Shown here: positions 58,290 to 64,000 of the stretch, piece after piece | Layout: each line of letters starts with the position of its first letter | Numbering within the stretch: position 1 is the first letter of the stretch | Source: Kingdonia uniflora | Lineage: Eukaryota; Streptophyta; Magnoliopsida; Ranunculales; Circaeasteraceae | Direction: 5' to 3' | Assembly (NCBI GenBank): GCA_014058105.1 | Contig: JACGCM010002082.1 | Span: 1,488,001 to 1,552,000 of the forward strand | DNA length: 64,000 bases | Made by a program: the position numbers and the translations under genes | The notes under the pieces: model-generated | The model's database searches: none | What the model was told of the DNA's origin: nothing | The model's input: only the letters and a program-made list of their open reading frames with translations

Positions 58290-61200
58290 GTTAGGGCACA
58301 AATCAATTCATATGATGGATTTAAAACAAGTCCAAACAATGATTGAACTTAATCCCCGAAACAACTTTCATAAACATATTTGCCGGGTTATCATTAGTGT
58401 GAATCTTCTTCAATCGAATCTCACCCTCTTCAAGGACCTCTCTAACAAAGTGATAACACACATCAATATGTTTCGTGCATTGATGATTAACTTGATCTTT
58501 CGCCAAGAAGATAGCACTCTGACAATCACAAAACACATCATGATATTCCATCTTAATGCCCAAATCATGCAAAAGACCCTTAACTGCCATATACTCTGCT
58601 TCCGTAGTAGATAAGGCCACCGTTGACTATAGTATAGATCTTCAACTAACTGGTCCTCCACCTAATATAAAAACATACCCTGTAGTAGACCGTCTTCTAT
58701 CTAAATCATCCATATAGCCAGAATCTACATAACCCACACAAAACTGATCAATCAAATCCTGCTTACGAAATTATAAACCAATATCCATAGTACCTTTGAT
58801 ATACCGTAGAATCCATTTCACATCTCTTTAATGATCTTTTCCCAGATCATGCATATATCTACTAACCATCCCAACTGCCTGTGAAATATCTGGCTGAGTA
58901 CATACCATCGCATACATCAAGCTATCAACAACGCTAGCATAGGAAACTTGACTTATATAATCACATTCCTTATCCGTTTTTGGAGACATAGAAGCTTTAG
59001 GCTTAAAATGAGGAGCAATGGGTTACTTACAGGTTTTATGTTTCCATCAATGCGAAATCTCTAAAGTACCTTCCTCATGTACGCCATCTGAAAGAGATGC
59101 ACTATTCTTTTATCTCTATCTCTATGAATCTCCATATCAAAAATCTTCTTCATTTTACCCAAATCTTTCATTTCAAATTCTTGACCCATTTGTTTCTTCA
59201 ACTTGTCAATCTTGCTTTTGTGCTTACACGCAATAAGCATATCATCTACATACAAAAGCAAGTAAATAAATGACCCGTTATGTAGCTTGCGTAAGTAGAC
59301 GCAGTGGTCATAATGACTCCGCTTGTACTTCTGCCCAATCATAAATTGATCAAATTGTTTATACCACTGTCTTGGAGATTGCTTCAAACCGTACAAGGAT
59401 CTCTTCAGCTTACACACATAGTCTTCCTTTCCAACAACTTTAAATCCACTCAGCTGAGTCTTATAGATCTCTTCCTTAAAATTCCCATGTAAGAACGTAG
59501 TCTTAACATCGAGTTGTTGTAACTCCAAATCAAATTGCGTTACCAAGGTCAAAAGGATACGAATAGAAAAATGTTTCACCACAAGAGAAAAAACTCCATT
59601 ATAATCAATCCCCTCCCTTTAAGCATAGCCTTTAGCTACGAGTTTTGCCTTGAAGTGTATATCATCATCTTGAGATCCTTATTTCTTTGTGTAGACCCAC
59701 TTACAACCAATCGTCATCTTTCCCTTATGCAACTTTGAAAGTTCCCAAGTTTCATTCTTGAAAAGAGAATACATATCTTCTTTCATCTCTTTCTCCCAAT
59801 GGTTAACTTCGTAACCATAAATAGCTCCTTTATAAGTGGAATGAACATTTTCTTTAATGACCGGTAGTGCGTAGGCTACCATGGCCTTTGCCCTTGGAAG
59901 TACCATGTCATTTGTAAGCCATCCTGGCTTATATGCATTTCTCTTTGGTTTACTAGTTACAATTAACTCCACCATCGGAGTCTCCTCATCTATACTACCA
60001 AATGTTCTACCTTCGTCTGTGTCTTCATCATCTAGAACGTGAACTAATGGCTTATCACCCATTGTCATACTGGTAGATGATACCCCTTTAATACATAACT
60101 ATCTGGATCATGTGAAGATGCATCAATCTCTACCCGCTGCAAAATCTCGCTTACCGCCTTCTCTTCGTACTCAGAGACATGCGACTTCATCATAGAAGTC
60201 GCATCAAAAGTGGTATCCCTGCTTAGAATAATCTTTCGGTCTTTCGTATCCAATAACTTGTAGCCTTTAACCCCTTTCTTCTTTCCCAAAAAAATGGTTT
60301 TCCTTACTCGAGGATCCAACTTACCATTTTTGGCATGATAATATGTCGGACACCTAAAAATACGAAGAGTATCATAATCTCTAGTAGGTTCTCCCGACCA
60401 AGCTTTTATTGGTATTTTACCTTCAATTACAGCCGAATGTAACCTATTAATGGGGTAGTATGCATATGTCAAATCCTAAGCCTAAAATGTTTTTCCCAAC
60501 CTATAGAATTAAACAACATACATCGCACATTCTTTAGCAAAGTACGTTTCATGCGCTCCGCTACCCCATTTTGTTGCGGTGTCTCCTTAACGGTAAAATA
60601 TCAAACAATTCCCTCATTCTGATACATACTTGCAAGAACGGATCACTTGTATACTCCCCACCATTATCTGAACGAAGCAACTTGATCTTTCTGCAAGTTT
60701 GAGTTTTTATTAACTTCTTCCACCTTATGAATATTTTTGGGACTTTATCCTCCTTCTCATGGTATATAACCACACACGCCTAGAAAAATTATCAACAAAT
60801 GACACAAAATAATGTTTACCTCCAAGTGATGCATTCCCAGAGGGTCCCCATACATCGGAATAAATGCAGTCAAGGATTCCACGAGTACGATGGATGGCCG
60901 TGCCAAACTTCACCATTGTCTGCTTGCCCATAACGCAATGTTCACATAAATCCAACTTGCACGCCTTAGTACCTTTCAATAGCCCTTGATTCGCAAGAAC
61001 TCTCAAATACTTCTCACCCGTATGTACCAAATGTATATGTCATAGTCTAGTGGTATCTCTGGAAATAGTCTCTACACTTTACGCATTAGCAACCTCCCCA
61101 AGAACAGCCGTACCATCTAAATAGTACAAGTTTTTTCTTCTTCTTTGACCCTTCAAACCACCATTGCTCCCTTAAAAACTTTCTTCACACTATTTTCAAA

Positions 61201-61420
61201 CATAACCTTGTTGCCTTTTTCTTTAATTAAACCAGTTGAGATAATGTTCTTCTTCCTAGTCGAAATATACTGAATCTCTTCAATTTCTTTAACCAAACCA
61301 TTGTGCAACTTGATACGAATAGTACATATCCCCATTATACGATAGGATTCATCATTTCCCATTAACACAACTCCACCTTCAAACCTTTTGAAACTAGAAA
61401 AATAGCCCTTTCGGGACAAA
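58290..61420 (-). pseudogene. pol: pol of the copia element: protease end, integrase, RT, RNase H
   Basis: From 61419 down: protease C-terminal part (YFSSFKRFEGGVVLMGND, IRIKLHNGLVKEI, KVFKGAMVV), integrase HTGEKYLRVLANQGLLKG, CEHCVMGKQ, DCIYSDVWGP (D), KLLRSDNGGEYTSDPFL (D), PQQNGVAERM (E, about 60560), then RCPTYYHAKNGKLDPR to 60065. RT from 60068: ALPVIKENVHSTYKG, EMKEDMYSLFKNETWEL, QLDVKTTFLHGNF, VCKLKRSLYGLKQSPRQWY, palm YLLLYVDDML (about 59230), EFEMKDLGKMKKIFDMEIHRD. RNase H STTEAEYMAVK...HIDVCYHFVREVLE (58620-58321). Stops and frame changes at several joins. Confidence 0.87.
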
Positions 61421-61599
61421 TATGATAAGTAGTACCCAAATCCAAAAGCTATTCTTTGGAATCAACAATACATGCACTCAATGATATAGTTAAAGAAAAA
61501 TCAGAATCATTACCTTCATTTACCCCACGTTCTTGAGCAATATTTACTGAAGAGCCCGCTTTGCCACCTTTCTTCTTCTTTAAAAGCGCAGGATACTCA

Positions 61600-62379
61600 T
61601 TCTTTCAATGTCTTGTCGTTATAAAACACGCATTGGCCTTTACCCAAATTATTGCAATTAACACCGTGACCTCTCGACTTTGATCGAGAGTTGTTACCAC
61701 TAGACTTCTTCTTGTCCGTAGACCTCCCACTTGCCATCAATAGCTCGGACGTTGACTTGTCGGACTACCGTTTATCCTTCCTTCGGTACTCATGATTCAC
61801 CACCGTCGTAGTCACATCCGAGTATTGCAAAGAACTTTTCCCATAGGTAATTGTCGTAACAAAATGTTTGTACTCTTTAGGAAGTGAGTTCAAGAACAAT
61901 AGAGTTTTGTCTTCATCACCAATAACCTCTTATAGATTCGTCGGCAAGTAACTTGGTAAAATTGTTCAAGTGCTCCGGCATAGAAATCCTTTGTCTCATC
62001 GTAAAACAATAATGCTTCATCTTCAAATAGAGTCGATTTTGGATGTTCTTCGTCAAATACATCTCCTCAATAATTCTCCAAATCTTTTTTGCTGAGGTTT
62101 CATTCATCACAAGGTACTTTATGTTAGGCATGATCGAATTTGACCAAAATCTATCTTGTTCTTCTTCTTCCAAACACTCTCTTCTACCTCCTCGGGTTTA
62201 TCTTTCAACACCTCATCTGAATCTTGTTGACTAAGCGCATGAATAACTTTGCATCGCCACATGCCAAAGTTAATTATGTCATTAAATTTCTCAACTTCAA
62301 ATTTGGCATTTGTAAACATAATCGTTGTGTTATTCTGTTTAGGCGCAATTGAAGCATTTGGTTCATCTCCTTCTACCAT
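61600..62379 (-). pseudogene. gag: gag of the copia element
   Basis: Opens at 62379 with KFEVEKFNDIINFGMWRCKV (copia gag, UBN2 style), DSDEVLKDKPEEVEE to a frame change near 62140, then EEEEQDRFWSNSIMPN, MNETSAKKIWRIIEEMYL, LYLKMKHYCFTM and MPEHLNNFTKLLAD to 61916. A degraded zinc-knuckle region (about 61600-61680) precedes protease. Retains the copia gag order but cannot be translated through. Confidence 0.78.
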
Positions 62380-62494
62380 TGTTCCCCCAATTTTTAAACA
62401 ATAATTACAATCGAAAACAAAGCAAAATCAAGATAAGTCGACGTTACCTCAAATTTGAGAACCAACGAGGATACAACCTCGCTCTAATACCAAT

Positions 62495-63002
62495 TGTTGC
62501 ACCGTACCGCAGAAGCTGACTACCAAATCGATCCGATTAGCAATGAATAAACTAAAGGACTAAACACAATCAAATGAGAACACACATTTACCGTGGTTCA
62601 ATAAATTGCCTACGCCCACACAAAATGGAGAAAAGATTTTATTCAAATATCCAAGGTTATAATCACAAACCACTTTGAGGTCTTTCAAGGTTTTCTCTCA
62701 AAAGATTCCTCACTCAAAGATCTCACCAAGGGTGGCTAAGAAATAATGTTAAATCTCCCTTATATTGTATGTAAAGTTATTACATCAATACAAATCTCGA
62801 GGCAAAACCAATGGCTCAAATTCAATACTCAAAATAGATTTTACCGATGTTTATTCGAATAGACATTGTGTTTATTCGAACAGAAGGTATTATGTCTCTT
62901 CAGTTCTAATAGACATTGTGCCTTATTCGAACAAAACCTCTTCTGTTCGAATGGACATTAAGTCATATTCGAACAGAAGGAATTTCAAATGTTGTGCTTA
63001 CA
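62495..63002 (-). repeat. 5' LTR of the copia element
   Basis: 508 bp; extra length against the 3' LTR comes from three U3 inverted-repeat copies (62848-62887, 62899-62938, 62940-62980) where the 3' LTR has one. Confidence 0.85.
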
Positions 63003-64000
63003 ATTAGCATCATGAATCAACTATTTGGGCAAATGATAACTCTATAAGATCAAATTTGGAGTAGTTTACCTCCTATTGTCGGTTGCGTCGTAGTCGTCCA
63101 CGAGAATGTTCTAAAAAGGGAACATCTGGGAGCTATCAGATTGAATAAACTGTTTTTTCTTCAGCTGAGATAAAATAACTTCTAAAAAGGGTCGAATGTT
63201 TGTTTTTGATGAAGAAAGTGATGAGGATTATCAGGAGACATGAGATGTTTATTTGAATAAGAGAGGAGAGAGCCAAAGAGTCAGGATTGATAAAGAGGTA
63301 TTACTTTGTGGAGTAATATTGGAGTAGAGTTGGGCTTCAACTCAATTGGGCTTGGATGGAGCTTGTTACTTCTTCTTTTTGTGGATATATAACTATATAT
63401 ATATATATAAGAAGGAAATTTGAAGAAAAAAAGTAGGGGTGTCGGGCACCCCCTAGCCCCCCCCCCCCCCCCCCCCCCCTCCCCCTCCCCCTTAAATCCG
63501 CCTCTGTTCTTCGTGTTGATTGTGTGAGATATTGGTAGATCCTCTCCATGCAATATAAATGGATCGTAAGTCATGTCTATACCTCGAATTATCAAATGAT
63601 CATACACTTTGTCATCAAATAAACACTTTAAGTTCCTGCAATCTTTGCATTGACATCTAATTTTGTTCAAGGTCGAACCATCGGAGTTTAATTTGGCAAA
63701 CTTTAGAAAATTTTAAATTCCATCTCTGTACTCCTGACTAGCTCTTGGCAAAAACCTCCATAACTTATCCATGGACACCTTTTATTTAAAAATACATTTA
63801 AATGTTATTCATAAATTTAACTGAAAATAAGGAAGATGATACTTAATTATGAATATATCTAGAGTTATTCAGGGATTTAATAGCAAGCACCAACAACTTA
63901 AAAGCAAGTACCTTCGGACTCATAGACATACAAAATAATGAAGTACTGGTTTCTTATGAGAATATTGTGCAAAATTCTAGGATATTAGGCTGGGATTAGT
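63003..64000. other. repeat-rich tail of window
   Basis: No gene. A run of 23 C (63457-63479) with further C blocks, next to a GGCGGATTTAAG-type sequence (complement) common in plant transposon ends; a TATATATA tract (63391-63408). Open frames over the C/G run are low complexity only. Confidence 0.5.

Larger units (their letters stand above)
57693..63002 (-). mobile_element. Tork-type Ty1/copia retrotransposon
   Basis: 5.3 kb, - strand. LTRs 57693-58101 (3') and 62495-63002 (5'), both starting TGTTGC in + orientation. The primer site at the 5' LTR reads TTGGTATTAGAGCGAGG (initiator-methionine tRNA type). Order gag, protease, integrase, RT, RNase H is copia. LTRs differ at about 25 of 175 positions by eye and in length (409 and 508 bp). 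Stops and frameshifts throughout. No clear target duplication: TAATA left, ATTAG right. Confidence 0.9.

Noticed and set aside
57688..63007. Target duplication for the copia element
   Set aside because: TAATA and ATTAG do not match; no alternative end within a few bases gives a convincing pair.
63281..63670. Open frame of 129 residues
   Set aside because: Half is a glycine run from the C/G homopolymer; no homology or codon structure.

Overview
This window is eudicot plant nuclear DNA: AT-rich, intron-bearing, full of plant LTR retrotransposons (Tat-type Ty3/gypsy, chromovirus-type Ty3/gypsy, Tork-type Ty1/copia), plant L1-type LINEs and MITEs, with a plant CC-NBS-LRR immune receptor and plant receptor-like kinases. 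I could not identify the species. No tRNA, rRNA or CRISPR was seen. Almost every coding sequence carries at least one stop or frameshift, so most are called pseudogenes.

Layout. 1-13585: a large Tat-like element (A, + strand, 5' LTR just outside the window) inserted in a kinase-family pseudogene whose remains follow at 13586-14370. 14540-31750: LINE remains (an RNase H tail, then a DUF4283-type ORF1) split by a second, complete Tat-like element (B, - strand, 16390-30717) with a perfect TATAG target duplication. A and B share an unusual design: gag-pol, then a tandem-repeat spacer, then a long, spliced, antisense coiled-coil gene with its own TATA/CCAAT block, then a second small antisense ORF, then the LTR. 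31750-35340: decayed repeats, a Tourist-type MITE, a second kinase pseudogene fragment and a LINE RNase H tail.

35344-42758 is the only host-gene island. A tandem kinase gene (- strand; two membrane modules, kinase, pseudokinase) stands head-to-head, 1.6 kb away, with a CC-NBS-LRR gene (+ strand). Each is one continuous frame broken only by point stop codons (three and one). A solo copia LTR and a tandem duplication of the NLR 5' end lie between them. A short DNA box that encodes part of the kinase family's membrane module also encodes, in another frame, its N-terminus.

42760-64000 is again nested repeats: a LINE (43140-47705), a 2.4 kb solo gypsy LTR (47711-56594, TGATA duplications), a chromovirus-type element (C, 48970-55487) inside it, a hAT-type MITE (51554-51976) inside C, then a Tork-type copia element (57693-63002, - strand). 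LTR differences counted by eye suggest C (about 9%) is younger than B and the copia element (both about 14%).
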